Shown piece after piece: positions 16,806-25,424 of a stretch of 64,000 nt of DNA. This DNA comes from Blautia sp. XA-2221 (GTDB lineage Bacteria; Bacillota; Clostridia; Lachnospirales; Lachnospiraceae), in the NCBI RefSeq assembly GCF_028767025.1, contig NZ_JAJQXX010000003.1:62001-126000 (forward strand), given 5' to 3'. The notes under the pieces are model-generated. The model made no database searches, was not told the DNA's origin, and saw nothing but the letters and a program-made list of their open reading frames with translations. A program made the position numbers and the translations under genes. The first letter of the stretch is position 1. Each line of letters opens with the position of its first letter.

Positions 16806-17354
16806 ATGAATACCTCTGAGAGGAGAAAAGAGATTCTGAAAACGCTTCAGAGCTCGGATTTTCCGGTGGCAGCCAGAGAACTTGCGGCAAAATTTGGCGT
16901 AAGCCGTCAGGTGATCGTTCAGGATATGGCGGTGATACGAGCGTCAACACCGGGAATCCTTTCCACTACAAAGGGTTATACCATACAGCAGGAAAATAGC
17001 TGTACAAGAGAATTTAAGGTTCGTCACAGCCAGGAACAGGCAGCGCAGGAACTGAATCTGATCGTGGACTGCGGAGGACGTGTCAAAAATATCAGCATCA
17101 GCCATCGTGTATATGGACGTGTTTCGGCAGAAATGGATATTCGTTCCAGGCATGATGTAACGGAATTTGTAGAAGCTTTGAACAGCAGTCATTCTACAGT
17201 TCTGAGCAACGCCACTTCAGGTTATCATTATCATTTAGTGGAAGCGGAAAGTCAGCAGAGATTGGATCTGATCGGTCGTCAGCTGGAGAACGCAGGACTG
17301 TTGGCACCTTTGCAGCCCTGGGAAAAGAAAGAGAAAAAGGAGAACATAAGATGA
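16806..17354 (+). CDS. niaR: NiaR/YrxA-type niacin-responsive repressor
   Basis: 182 residues. An N-terminal winged helix (ELAAKFGVSRQVIVQDMAV) is joined to a C-terminal 3H domain carrying three conserved histidine regions (SISHRVYG, SSHSTVL, SGYHYHLVEA) that bind metal and niacin in this family. It most likely binds the palindrome at 14532-14551 and so regulates its own operon. The ATG follows GAGAGGAGGG; an in-frame ATG eight codons upstream overlaps the nadC stop and lacks a site. Its stop overlaps the nadA start by 4 bases. Confidence 0.93.
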   Translation: MNTSERRKEILKTLQSSDFPVAARELAAKFGVSRQVIVQDMAVIRASTPGILSTTKGYTIQQENSCTREFKVRHSQEQAAQELNLIVDCGGRVKNISISHRVYGRVSAEMDIRSRHDVTEFVEALNSSHSTVLSNATSGYHYHLVEAESQQRLDLIGRQLENAGLLAPLQPWEKKEKKENIR

Positions 17355-18259
17355 CAGTAGCGGAGTTACAGGCAGAGATCATTCGCCTGAAAAAAGAAAA
17401 AAACATCTGTATTCTGGCACATGCCTATCAGGGACATGAGATTCTGGAGGTTGCGGATTATACAGGAGATTCTTACGGATTAAGCGTAGAAGCCACAAAA
17501 AGTCACTGCAGCGGCATGATCATGTGCGGTGTTCGGTTTATGGCTGAAACCTGCAAGATTCTGAATCCTGATAAAAGAGTCTGGCTGGCAAATCCGGCAG
17601 CAGGCTGTCCTATGGCTGAGCAGCTTGATGTTCAGAGTCTCCGCCAGCTGAAGAAGAAATATCCAGGCTATGTGGTTGTAGCATACATAAACACCACTTC
17701 AGAGCTGAAAACAGAGTGCGACGTATGTGTGACCTCAGCTTCTGCACTGGAAATTTGTAAAAAGCTTGATAATGACAAGATTCTGTTTATTCCGGATCCT
17801 AATCTTGGACATTTTGTGGCAGAACAGCTTCCGGAAAAGACTTTTGCTTTTTATGACGGAGGATGTCCGCATCATAAGAGGATTACCGGACAGGAGGCAG
17901 AAAAAGCAAAAGCTGCTCATCCGAACGCCCTTCTTCTTGTGCATCCGGAGTGCTGTCCGGAGGTGACGCAGCAGGCCGATTATGTGGGTTCTACAACAGG
18001 AATTATGGCGTACGTAGAAAAATCGGATGCAGAAGAATTTATTATCGGAACAGAAAACAGTATTGTAGAACATCTGCAGTTCTCCTATCCGGACAAAAAG
18101 TTTTATCCTTTGTCTGTTTCTCTTACATGCATGGACATGAAAGTTACTACTTTAATGGATGTTTATAATTGCCTGAGAGGAACTGCTGGAGAAGAAATCG
18201 AGCTTTCGCAGGAAATAATGGAAGGCGCAGGAAGATGCATCAGAAAAATGGTTGAATAA
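17351..18259 (+). CDS. nadA: Quinolinate synthase
   Basis: 302 residues. It condenses iminoaspartate with dihydroxyacetone phosphate to quinolinate using a [4Fe-4S] cluster. Cys86 (AGCPMAEQL), Cys172 (GGCPHHKR) and Cys260 (LTCMDMK) have the spacing of the three cluster ligands known in the family. The substrate segments AHAYQGHEI and the TTG-containing VGSTTGIMAYV are also present. Last gene of the nad operon, followed at once by a terminator. Confidence 0.96.
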   Translation: MTVAELQAEIIRLKKEKNICILAHAYQGHEILEVADYTGDSYGLSVEATKSHCSGMIMCGVRFMAETCKILNPDKRVWLANPAAGCPMAEQLDVQSLRQLKKKYPGYVVVAYINTTSELKTECDVCVTSASALEICKKLDNDKILFIPDPNLGHFVAEQLPEKTFAFYDGGCPHHKRITGQEAEKAKAAHPNALLLVHPECCPEVTQQADYVGSTTGIMAYVEKSDAEEFIIGTENSIVEHLQFSYPDKKFYPLSVSLTCMDMKVTTLMDVYNCLRGTAGEEIELSQEIMEGAGRCIRKMVE

Positions 18260-18280
18260 AAAATATATATTTATATATGG

Positions 18281-18312
18281 CAAAGGGAAGTGCGAAAGCG
18301 CTTCCTTTTGTT
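18281..18312 (+). terminator. Rho-independent terminator of the nad operon
   Basis: CAAAGGGAAGTGC-GAAA-GCGCTTCCTTTTG forms a 13-bp stem with a GAAA loop and following T-rich run. Confidence 0.92.
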
Positions 18313-18424
18313 GTCTGGAAAAACGGAACCGGAAATTTTCCGAACATATAAAAAATAATATTTATCACTTACAGATATAATACTCAGACGTAAAATTACA
18401 AATAAAAGATTAAAAAGGTAATTA

Positions 18425-18640
18425 CGATAAGAAAATCAAAAAAAGATTTTATTTACAGCGTTGCCGATTGCGGCAGGGATGCTGCTGATGGTTTTCGGTG
18501 TGGCCTGGTAACTCTTATGACGACAGAAAAGCCTGAGGGAATTTTGAAGACGTATTTTTTTGTAGTGGAACAAAAGAACTGACAGAGGGATGAAAAAGGA
18601 TCTTATAAGATTATTATAGATGGGAGAGGGGGCAAATACA
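18425..18640 (+). pseudogene. Possible remnant of a short secreted-protein gene
   Basis: Within the 400-bp gap after nadA, one frame reads KILFTALPIAAGMLLMVFGVAW before a stop, which looks like a signal peptide or membrane segment. Short open pieces in other frames follow (for example KTYFFVVEQKN and DEKGSYKIIIDGRGGKY). Stops and frame changes break it every 20-30 codons. I cannot name the ancestor. It may equally be chance sequence. Confidence 0.3.
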
Positions 18641-18680
18641 TAAAAAGACAGTCACATGACGGTTGTGACTGTCTTTTTTA
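18640..18680. terminator. Bidirectional terminator between nad region and rpsT
   Basis: AAAAAGACAGTCAC (18642-18655) pairs with GTGACTGTCTTTTTT (18665-18679), with A and T runs on both sides. A separate 28-bp perfect palindrome at 18675-18702, centred on AAGCTT, follows directly and adds to the stop signal for rpsT. Confidence 0.9.
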
Positions 18681-18717
18681 ATTATAAGCTTATAATTAAA
18701 AATAAAAGGCGTTTCTA

Positions 18718-18981
18718 TTAGCCGATGTTGTTTACGGCTTTTGTTAAACGGGAAACTTTTCTTGCACAGTTATTTTTGTGGTAAACACCTTTGGATGTAG
18801 CTTTGCTGATTGTAGCAATTGCCTCGTTAAGTGCAACCTGTGCAGCAGCCTTGTCGTTATTCTGAACTGCAGCTTCTACCTTTTTGATGGAAGTTTTAAC
18901 AGCAGAACGGATAGACTTATTTCTCGCAGCTTTAGTTCTGTTTACTAAGATTCTTTTCTTTGCAGATTTAATGTTAGCCAA
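18718..18981 (-). CDS. rpsT: 30S ribosomal protein S20
   Basis: 87 residues. The sequence ANIKSAKKRILVNRTKAARN is the standard S20 N-terminus, and the C-terminal KGVYHKNNCARKVSRL is also typical. S20 binds 16S rRNA early in 30S assembly. The start is taken as TTG, because a GGAGGTG site on the minus strand lies six bases before it and family members begin (M)ANIKSAKKR. An in-frame ATG five codons upstream contains the ribosome site itself and is rejected. A promoter and a leader hairpin lie upstream. Confidence 0.97.
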   Translation of the reverse strand: MANIKSAKKRILVNRTKAARNKSIRSAVKTSIKKVEAAVQNNDKAAAQVALNEAIATISKATSKGVYHKNNCARKVSRLTKAVNNIG

Positions 18982-19018
18982 TGTGGACACCTCCATTTCG
19001 AGTTTTTTGATAAATTGC

Positions 19019-19046
19019 TACAGGAACAGACACGGGCGCTCCTGTA
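19019..19046 (-). promoter_or_regulatory. Hairpin in the rpsT leader
   Basis: TACAGGA and TCCTGTA pair across a 14-base loop in the 5' leader of rpsT. It could take part in S20 autoregulation, but no known leader motif is recognised. Confidence 0.35.
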
Positions 19047-19059
19047 AACATGCTTATTT

Positions 19060-19088
19060 ATTTTAGTATACATATTCTGGAATGTCAA
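19060..19088 (-). promoter_or_regulatory. Promoter of rpsT
   Basis: Read on the minus strand: TTGACA (19088-19083), 17-bp spacer, TAAAAT (19065-19060), about 80 bp before the start codon. Confidence 0.75.
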
Positions 19089-19279
19089 TACATAATTCTC
19101 ATAAAAATGTAAATCTTATAGAAAAAGAGTTTTTAATTGCTTTATACACAGTATAACGCTGGAATTTGTTTCAGATGTTACGGGAAAATGAGAGTATTAT
19201 TTGTATGACATCGGACCAAACTGGGTGTATAGCGGAAAAGAAGATACTACCAATATTATTTACAGGTATGGAGGGAAAA

Positions 19280-20188
19280 ATGTTAGGAAACAGCAGAATC
19301 AGAACCGATCTGGCTCTTGAAGCAACGGAAAGTTTTTCGCAGGGAAGTACGGAGCTTCGGGGAGTGGAAGTGAAAGAACAATATGACGAAGAGAGGGATA
19401 TCCGAACCACGGTTGTAAAAATAACCACAGAAAACGGAGCGAAGGCTATGGGACGGCCTCAGGGAACTTATATTACCATAGAAGCGCCTGATCTTTCGGC
19501 TTCTGATGAGGATTATCACAGGGAAATCTCAGAAGAGATTGCGCGCCATCTGAGAAAACTTGTCAATCTGAAAAGGGAGACATCGGTTCTTGTGGTAGGT
19601 CTGGGAAATCAGGCTATTACAGCAGATGCCCTTGGACCTCATGTGATAGATAACCTCAGAATGACCCGTCATATTATCAGAGAATACGGACTTAAAAGCA
19701 CGGAAAAGGAAATTTTGCACCGGGTCAGCGGACTTGCCCCGGGAGTTATGGCTCAGACGGGAATGGAAACTTCTGAAATTGTAATGGGTGTGGTAGCAGA
19801 GACAAAACCGGATCTTGTGATTGCAGTGGATGCTCTGGCAGCCCGCAGCATCCGAAGACTGAATAGAACGGTGCAGATTACGGACACGGGTATCCATCCC
19901 GGTTCAGGGGTAGGAAATCACAGGATTGGACTTACTGAAGAAAATCTTCAGGTAAAAGTCATTGGAATCGGAGTTCCCACAGTAGTAGATGCGGCGACCA
20001 TTGTCCATGATTCTATGGAACATCTTCTGGACGCGCTGGAAGAACAGGAGCAGAAAGAGTTTCTGGAGGAAATGATCGCACCAAACCTTTACAGTATGTT
20101 TGTTACGCCAAAGGATGTGGATGAAACTGTTAAATACTTAAGCTTTACTATATCAGAGGGACTGAATATGGCTTTTTCGGGAGTTTGA
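19280..20188 (+). CDS. gpr: GPR endopeptidase (germination protease)
   Basis: 302 residues. This aspartic-type protease degrades small acid-soluble proteins when spores germinate. It begins NSRIRTDLALEA, where the pro-sequence is processed in the family, and contains VVGLGNQAITADALGP, SGLAPGVMAQTGMET and DTGIHPGSGVGN. The ATG after GGAGGG is preferred over two upstream ATGs without ribosome sites. Order gpr, spoIIP, lepA, hemW is conserved in spore-forming Firmicutes. A forespore sigma factor would be expected to transcribe it, but I could not identify a convincing promoter. Confidence 0.95.
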   Translation: MLGNSRIRTDLALEATESFSQGSTELRGVEVKEQYDEERDIRTTVVKITTENGAKAMGRPQGTYITIEAPDLSASDEDYHREISEEIARHLRKLVNLKRETSVLVVGLGNQAITADALGPHVIDNLRMTRHIIREYGLKSTEKEILHRVSGLAPGVMAQTGMETSEIVMGVVAETKPDLVIAVDALAARSIRRLNRTVQITDTGIHPGSGVGNHRIGLTEENLQVKVIGIGVPTVVDAATIVHDSMEHLLDALEEQEQKEFLEEMIAPNLYSMFVTPKDVDETVKYLSFTISEGLNMAFSGV

Positions 20189-20345
20189 TGAAAAGCGATA
20201 GATTTCTGCAGGCATAAAGTATGCGGATGCCGTAAATGATCCGAAATATATTATTGAGAAAGAATTTAACAGTAATATATTTCCGGAAATACAGGGTTAT
20301 AATCATATCATGTTTGTCATAGGATTCTTTGAAAGAGGTGATTCC

Positions 20346-21686
20346 ATGACAAAGCTCCAGAAAGTATCCTGTATTATTCTGAGTGTTTTCTTTTTTGCGG
20401 TTCTGCTGTTGGTTCCGGGACCGTTTTTTCTGCGGGGAAATGTGTACAGGCAGCTGCCGCTTTACTGCTTTCTGGAGGAAGAGGCAAGAAGTGTTCCTCA
20501 GAGAGAGGATCCGGAAACATATGAAAAACTTGTAGAAAGCAATGCAAAATACCTGGCTGATATGATGAAAGCGGAAAATCTTCAGTCAGGCAGCGATGCT
20601 ATGGAGGGAAGAATGGAGACAGCTGATGAAGAAGAAAAAGGCAAATCGGAAGCGGATCTGACGGAAAATAAAAATCAGGAAGAAAAACCACAAGAATCGG
20701 ACAGGCATTCTCAGGAGCAGCAGACGGCCGGAGAACGGAAAAACTCTGAGAAAGAGATGGTTCCCACATCGACTCCAGATGTGAATCAGGAAGCCGGTCC
20801 GCCGTCAGGTTCCGCATCAGACTCGAATGTGAACCAGGAAGCCGGTTCGGTTGTGACTGCTCAGCCTGCTCTTGCACAGATACAGCCTGCTCCTGTTATT
20901 GATCTGGCACCGGAGGCTCTGGCAGATTATGATTATCTGCTGAATAATTTTTTTATTGTGGACGAAGGCACGTCCACCAGTGCAGAACAGCTGAATGCCG
21001 CAGAATTTTTTGCCAATGATCTAACTGTAAAAAAGGATCCGCAGGTACCTCAGATTCTGATTTATCACAGTCACACTCAGGAAGCTTTTGCAGATTCCCG
21101 AGAAGGCGTGGTGGAGGATTCGATTGTGGGGGTGGGAAATTATCTGGCACAAATTCTTACAGAAACCTATGGATATCAGGTTCTTCATGTAACAGAAGAA
21201 TTTGACCTTGCAGAAGGTGTGCTGGACAGAAATAAAGCCTATGACTATGCCCGGCCTTATATAGAGCGGATCCTGAAAGAAAATCCTTCTATAGAAGTAG
21301 TAATAGATCTGCACAGGGACGGTGTGGCGGAGGAACGCCATCTGGTAACAGAGATCAACGGCAAACCTACCGCGCAGATTATGTTTTTTAACGGACTCAG
21401 TTACACGGTGTCAGGCGGACCGGTAGATTATCTGCCAAATCCATACATACAGGATAATCTTGCTTTTTCTTTTCAGATGGAATACCAGGCTGCGCAGTAT
21501 TATCCGGATTTTTACAGGGGGATTTATCTGTCCGGACTAAGATATAATCTGCATCTTTGCAGGAGAGCAGTCCTTCTGGAAGCCGGAGCTCAGACAAATA
21601 CAGTTCAGGAGGTCAAAAATGCAATGGAACCTTTTGCTGATATACTGAACAGAGTTTTGACAGGGGAAAATAAAAATAGGTCTTGA
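20346..21686 (+). CDS. spoIIP: Stage II sporulation protein P
   Basis: 446 residues. One N-terminal membrane helix (residues about 8-25) is followed by a long Glu/Gln-rich variable linker containing a twice-repeated NVNQEAG-type segment, then the SpoIIP amidase/endopeptidase domain from about residue 225. Zinc-binding residues are suggested by LIYHSHTQEAF, DLHRDG and the closing VLLEAGAQTN. SpoIIP works with SpoIID and SpoIIM to remove peptidoglycan during engulfment. The start is the ATG after AAAGAGGTG; 12 further codons upstream are open but without a site. The lepA promoter overlaps its last codons. Confidence 0.94.
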   Translation: MTKLQKVSCIILSVFFFAVLLLVPGPFFLRGNVYRQLPLYCFLEEEARSVPQREDPETYEKLVESNAKYLADMMKAENLQSGSDAMEGRMETADEEEKGKSEADLTENKNQEEKPQESDRHSQEQQTAGERKNSEKEMVPTSTPDVNQEAGPPSGSASDSNVNQEAGSVVTAQPALAQIQPAPVIDLAPEALADYDYLLNNFFIVDEGTSTSAEQLNAAEFFANDLTVKKDPQVPQILIYHSHTQEAFADSREGVVEDSIVGVGNYLAQILTETYGYQVLHVTEEFDLAEGVLDRNKAYDYARPYIERILKENPSIEVVIDLHRDGVAEERHLVTEINGKPTAQIMFFNGLSYTVSGGPVDYLPNPYIQDNLAFSFQMEYQAAQYYPDFYRGIYLSGLRYNLHLCRRAVLLEAGAQTNTVQEVKNAMEPFADILNRVLTGENKNRS

Positions 21687-21711
21687 AAATGTGAACGTAT
21701 GTTTGTATAAT
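21683..21711 (+). promoter_or_regulatory. Promoter for lepA
   Basis: TTGAAA (21683-21688), 17-bp spacer, perfect TATAAT (21706-21711), overlapping the spoIIP stop codon. A second candidate, the extended -10 TGC-TATAAT at 21795-21803, is closer to the gene but has no clear -35. Confidence 0.7.
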
Positions 21712-21854
21712 AAAAACAGAAAAATAAGTGGCATATACTGCGGGGAAAGGCTTCGGAAAGCAGGGCTGACAACTGGACTTGATGAGGGCAGATATGCTAT
21801 AATGGGGCACGATATAATGAAAATACACTGAGATAAGAGGAGGAAGACTGCGGA

Positions 21855-23663
21855 ATGACAGATCAGAGCAAGATTCGTAATTTCTGCATTATTGCACATA
21901 TAGACCATGGTAAGTCCACACTTGCCGACCGTATTATTGAAAAGACAGGACTTCTGACACAGAGGGAAATGCAGGCGCAGATCCTGGATAACATGGATCT
22001 GGAAAGGGAGCGCGGGATCACTATTAAATCCCAGGCAGTCCGTATTGTATATAAGGCAAAGGACGGAGAAGAATATATCTTTAACCTGATTGATACACCG
22101 GGACATGTGGATTTTAATTATGAGGTTTCCAGAAGCCTTGCGGCCTGTGACGGAGCAATCCTTGTGGTAGACGCTGCCCAGGGAATCGAGGCTCAGACAC
22201 TGGCAAATGTTTACTTGGCTCTTGAACATAATCTGGATGTGCTTCCGGTGATCAACAAGATCGATCTTCCAAGTGCGGAGCCGGATCGTGTTATCAGTGA
22301 GATTGAGGATGTGATCGGACTGGAGGCAGAGGATGCACCAAGGATTTCTGCAAAAACAGGACTGAATATTGAGGATGTACTGGAACAGATCGTGGAGAAG
22401 ATCCCGGCGCCGGAAGGAGATCCGGATGCTCCGTTAAAGGCTTTGATCTTTGATTCCATCTATGATTCCTATAAAGGTGTTATTGTATTCTGCAGACTGA
22501 TGGACGGACGGATCAGGAAAGGCACAGAAGTAAAAATGATGGCAACAGGCTTTACAACAGAAGTTGTGGAAGTTGGATATTTCGGAGCCGGACGTTTCAT
22601 TCCATGTGATGAGCTGTCTGCGGGAATGGTAGGATATTTTACAGCAAGTATCAAAAATGTCAGCGATACCCGGGTAGGTGATACTGTTACTGAAGTATCC
22701 AGACCGTGTGCAGAGGCGCTTCCGGGATATAAGAAAGTTCAGCCCATGGTTTACTGCGGCCTTTACCCGGCAGACGGCGCCAAATACGGAGATCTCAGGG
22801 ATGCGCTGGAAAAGCTTCAGTTAAATGATGCCTCTCTGTTCTATGAACCGGAGACTTCTGTGGCTCTGGGCTTTGGTTTCCGATGCGGATTTCTGGGACT
22901 GCTTCATCTGGAAATCATTCAGGAGAGACTGGAGAGAGAGTATAATCTGGATCTTGTTACCACTGCTCCGGGTGTTATTTATAAGGTATATAAAACAAAC
23001 GGCGAAGTGATCGAACTTACCAACCCGTCCAATCTTCCGGATCCTTCAGAAATTGAATATATGGAAGAGCCTATGGTAAACGCTGAGATCATGGTAACTA
23101 CGGAATTTATCGGCGCGATCATGGATCTTTGCCAGGAACGCCGGGGACAGTATCTCGGCATGGATTATATGGAAGAAACTCGTGCGCTCCTGAAATATAA
23201 ACTGCCTCTCAATGAGATTATTTATGATTTCTTTGACGCCCTGAAATCCAGATCCAGAGGATATGCATCTCTTGATTATGATCTCTGCGGTTATGAGCGC
23301 AGCGAGCTTGTGAAACTGGATATCCTTGTAAACAAGGAAGAAGTGGATGCTCTTTCCTTTATTGTCCATGCAGAAACTGCTTATGAAAGAGGACGTAAAA
23401 TGTGCGAGAAGCTGAAAGAAGAAATTCCGAGACAGCTTTTCGAAATTCCTATTCAGGCAGCGATTGGAAGCAAGATTATTGCCAGAGAAACGGTTAAAGC
23501 CATGCGTAAAGATGTGCTTGCAAAATGCTATGGCGGTGATATCAGCCGTAAGAAAAAGCTTCTGGAAAAACAGAAAGAGGGAAAGAAGCGTATGCGTCAG
23601 GTAGGAAATGTGGAAATTCCTCAGAAAGCATTTATGAGTGTCCTGAAGCTGGATGAGAAATAA
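21855..23663 (+). CDS. lepA: Elongation factor 4 (back-translocase)
   Basis: 602 residues, full length. The translational GTPase motifs are in order: [14 protein letters not shown] (G1), DTPGHVDF (G3), NKIDLP (G4) and SAKTG (G5). The LepA-specific C-terminal domain ends [20 protein letters not shown]4 binds stalled ribosomes and can reverse translocation. AGGAGG precedes the ATG. Confidence 0.98.
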   Translation: MTDQSKIRNFCIIAHIDHGKSTLADRIIEKTGLLTQREMQAQILDNMDLERERGITIKSQAVRIVYKAKDGEEYIFNLIDTPGHVDFNYEVSRSLAACDGAILVVDAAQGIEAQTLANVYLALEHNLDVLPVINKIDLPSAEPDRVISEIEDVIGLEAEDAPRISAKTGLNIEDVLEQIVEKIPAPEGDPDAPLKALIFDSIYDSYKGVIVFCRLMDGRIRKGTEVKMMATGFTTEVVEVGYFGAGRFIPCDELSAGMVGYFTASIKNVSDTRVGDTVTEVSRPCAEALPGYKKVQPMVYCGLYPADGAKYGDLRDALEKLQLNDASLFYEPETSVALGFGFRCGFLGLLHLEIIQERLEREYNLDLVTTAPGVIYKVYKTNGEVIELTNPSNLPDPSEIEYMEEPMVNAEIMVTTEFIGAIMDLCQERRGQYLGMDYMEETRALLKYKLPLNEIIYDFFDALKSRSRGYASLDYDLCGYERSELVKLDILVNKEEVDALSFIVHAETAYERGRKMCEKLKEEIPRQLFEIPIQAAIGSKIIARETVKAMRKDVLAKCYGGDISRKKKLLEKQKEGKKRMRQVGNVEIPQKAFMSVLKLDEK

Positions 23664-23683
23664 GAAATTCTGTGAAGGACAAG

Positions 23684-23737
23684 AACAGTGACAAACAGGT
23701 TACTGTTTACAGGGATGCGAACAGATTGAACAGTAAC
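23684..23737. repeat. AACAGT palindromic element between lepA and the lipoprotein gene
   Basis: AACAGTGAC (23684-23692) pairs with GTTACTGTT (23699-23707) around AAACAG, and a further AACAGTAAC follows at 23729-23737. Similar AACAGT/ACTGTT palindromes occur near 1.1, 1.2 and 13.4 kb. Confidence 0.5.
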
Positions 23738-23784
23738 GTGAATAATCTGAACAGGTCTGAACCTGTCAGAATTGGAGATAGGAA

Positions 23785-24141
23785 ATGAAAAAAAATACAG
23801 CAAGAAAGCTGGTTGTCGTTTCTGTGCTTCTGCTTTGTGTGTTTATGGCAGGATGTGGCTGCGGCAAAAAGAAAAAGGATCCTGCCACTCAGCAGGTTCT
23901 GAAGATCAGTATCACACCTGAGCCGTCGCCTTCGCCTGAACCGGATAAAATAGATCAGGATGCAGTTGTAAAAAATGGGAATATCACCATGGTAAATGAA
24001 TATCTGATCAACAGAGGTAAGGCAGAAGAGAAAAAAACAGACAGCAAAACAGACGGGAACACGGAAAACACAGAAAACTCCGACCAGGAAACTGATAACG
24101 GCGGCGACACAGCAGACCAGGAGGACATCATTGAGGAATAA
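23785..24141 (+). CDS. Small lipoprotein of unknown function
   Basis: 118 residues. A basic N-terminus and hydrophobic stretch end in a lipobox (FMAGC), so Cys would be lipidated and the protein anchored on the outer face of the membrane. The rest is low-complexity: a Pro-rich piece with SPSPEP and an Asn/Asp/Glu/Thr-rich tail, with only a short conserved-looking middle (NGNITMVNEYLINRGKAEE). It overlaps the hemW start by 11 bases, so the two are co-translated. No function is assigned. Confidence 0.8.
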   Translation: MKKNTARKLVVVSVLLLCVFMAGCGCGKKKKDPATQQVLKISITPEPSPSPEPDKIDQDAVVKNGNITMVNEYLINRGKAEEKKTDSKTDGNTENTENSDQETDNGGDTADQEDIIEE

Positions 24142-25363
24142 AGGGAAAAAACCTCTGGAACTTTATCTTCACATTCCTTTTTGTGTGAAAAAATGTGATT
24201 ACTGTGACTTTCTTTCCGGCCCTTTCGGAGCAGAGAACAGGAAAGCATATACAGAGGCTCTTCTTAGAGAAATTCAGGCGCTTCCGGATGACCTGGACAG
24301 AGAAATTGTTTCTGTATTTACAGGAGGTGGAACTCCGTCTCTTCTGGATGCTCCGGATATGGAGCGGATTATGACAGCGCTCAGAGATAAGTTTGAGTTT
24401 TCTGAGAATGCGGAGATCACCATAGAAGCCAATCCCGGTACACTTTCTTCTGATAAGCTGGAAATATACCGGGCGTCCGGTATCAACCGTCTCAGTCTGG
24501 GGCTTCAGTCAACAGATAACAGGGAACTTCAGATTCTTGGAAGAATTCATACCTATGAAGAATTTCTGGAAAGCTATGAACTGGCAAGAACTGCCGGGTT
24601 TGACAATATCAATATTGATCTGATGTCAGCAATTCCGGAACAGACCTGTGAGAAATGGATACATAATCTGAGAACTGCAGCAGAGCTGAAGCCGGAGCAT
24701 ATATCTGCCTACAGTCTGATCGTAGAGGAGGGAACTCCTTTTGCACAGAGAGAATTGAAGCTTCCTGATGAAGAACAGGAGTATCAGATGTATGAAGATA
24801 CGGCAGATATTCTGAAGAGCTATGGATTTGAACAGTATGAAATATCCAATTATGCGAAGAATGGATATGAGTGCAGACATAACCTGGGATATTGGAAAAG
24901 AACAGAGTATCTTGGTCTTGGACTGGGCGCGGCCTCTCTTACAGGCGAAGATTTATGGAAACACCTCTGTGGAGAGAGGAGCAGCGGAAACTTTGAAAGA
25001 GAGTGCATCAATGAAGAATACCGCAGTCCAGAACAGGCGGAATACCGGTTCTGCAATACCCGGAATATGCAGGAATATCTGGAAAACAGCAGAAATCCCC
25101 GGATGCTCCGCCGTGACATTGCTGTTTTGTCAGAAAAGGAACAGCAGGAAGAGTTTATGTTTCTTGGACTTCGGATGACAAAAGGCATTTCTGTTCAGGA
25201 GTTCAGGGAACGTTTTGGAAAAGAAATAGATGAAATTTACGGAAAAGTCCTGAGAAAATATGAAGCTATGGGATTTATGGAAAAAAGCAGTGGGTTCTGG
25301 CGTTTTACGCGAAAAGGAATTCATGTAAGCAATCACATTCTGTCAGATTTTTTGCAGGACTGA
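24131..25363 (+). CDS. hemW: Radical SAM heme chaperone HemW
   Basis: 410 residues. The radical-SAM cluster motif CVKKCDYC lies near the N-terminus ([12 protein letters not shown]), followed by [10 protein letters not shown], the AM-binding [20 protein letters not shown] and [11 protein letters not shown]. The motif and C-terminal winged-helix-like end match HemW (formerly HemN-like), which hands heme to respiratory enzymes rather than oxidising coproporphyrinogen. The start is TTG, six bases after AGGAGG (24119-24124) inside the lipoprotein gene. Position after lepA is the usual one in Firmicutes. Confidence 0.95.
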   Translation: MRNKGKKPLELYLHIPFCVKKCDYCDFLSGPFGAENRKAYTEALLREIQALPDDLDREIVSVFTGGGTPSLLDAPDMERIMTALRDKFEFSENAEITIEANPGTLSSDKLEIYRASGINRLSLGLQSTDNRELQILGRIHTYEEFLESYELARTAGFDNINIDLMSAIPEQTCEKWIHNLRTAAELKPEHISAYSLIVEEGTPFAQRELKLPDEEQEYQMYEDTADILKSYGFEQYEISNYAKNGYECRHNLGYWKRTEYLGLGLGAASLTGEDLWKHLCGERSSGNFERECINEEYRSPEQAEYRFCNTRNMQEYLENSRNPRMLRRDIAVLSEKEQQEEFMFLGLRMTKGISVQEFRERFGKEIDEIYGKVLRKYEAMGFMEKSSGFWRFTRKGIHVSNHILSDFLQD

Positions 25364-25424
25364 CAGACTGAAATAAAAAAGATACAGAATCGAAGTGTAT
25401 ACAGGATAGAAAGTGGAGGAACAA

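Noticed and set aside
20189-20345. Sporulation sigma-factor promoters for gpr and spoIIP
   Set aside because: Sequences such as CATATCAT near 20.3 kb lack a matching -35 at correct spacing; expected from biology but not supported by the sequence.
25364-25424. SOS/LexA box upstream of uvrA
   Set aside because: No GAAC-N4-GTTC-like or GAACATATGTTC-like sequence is present in the gap.
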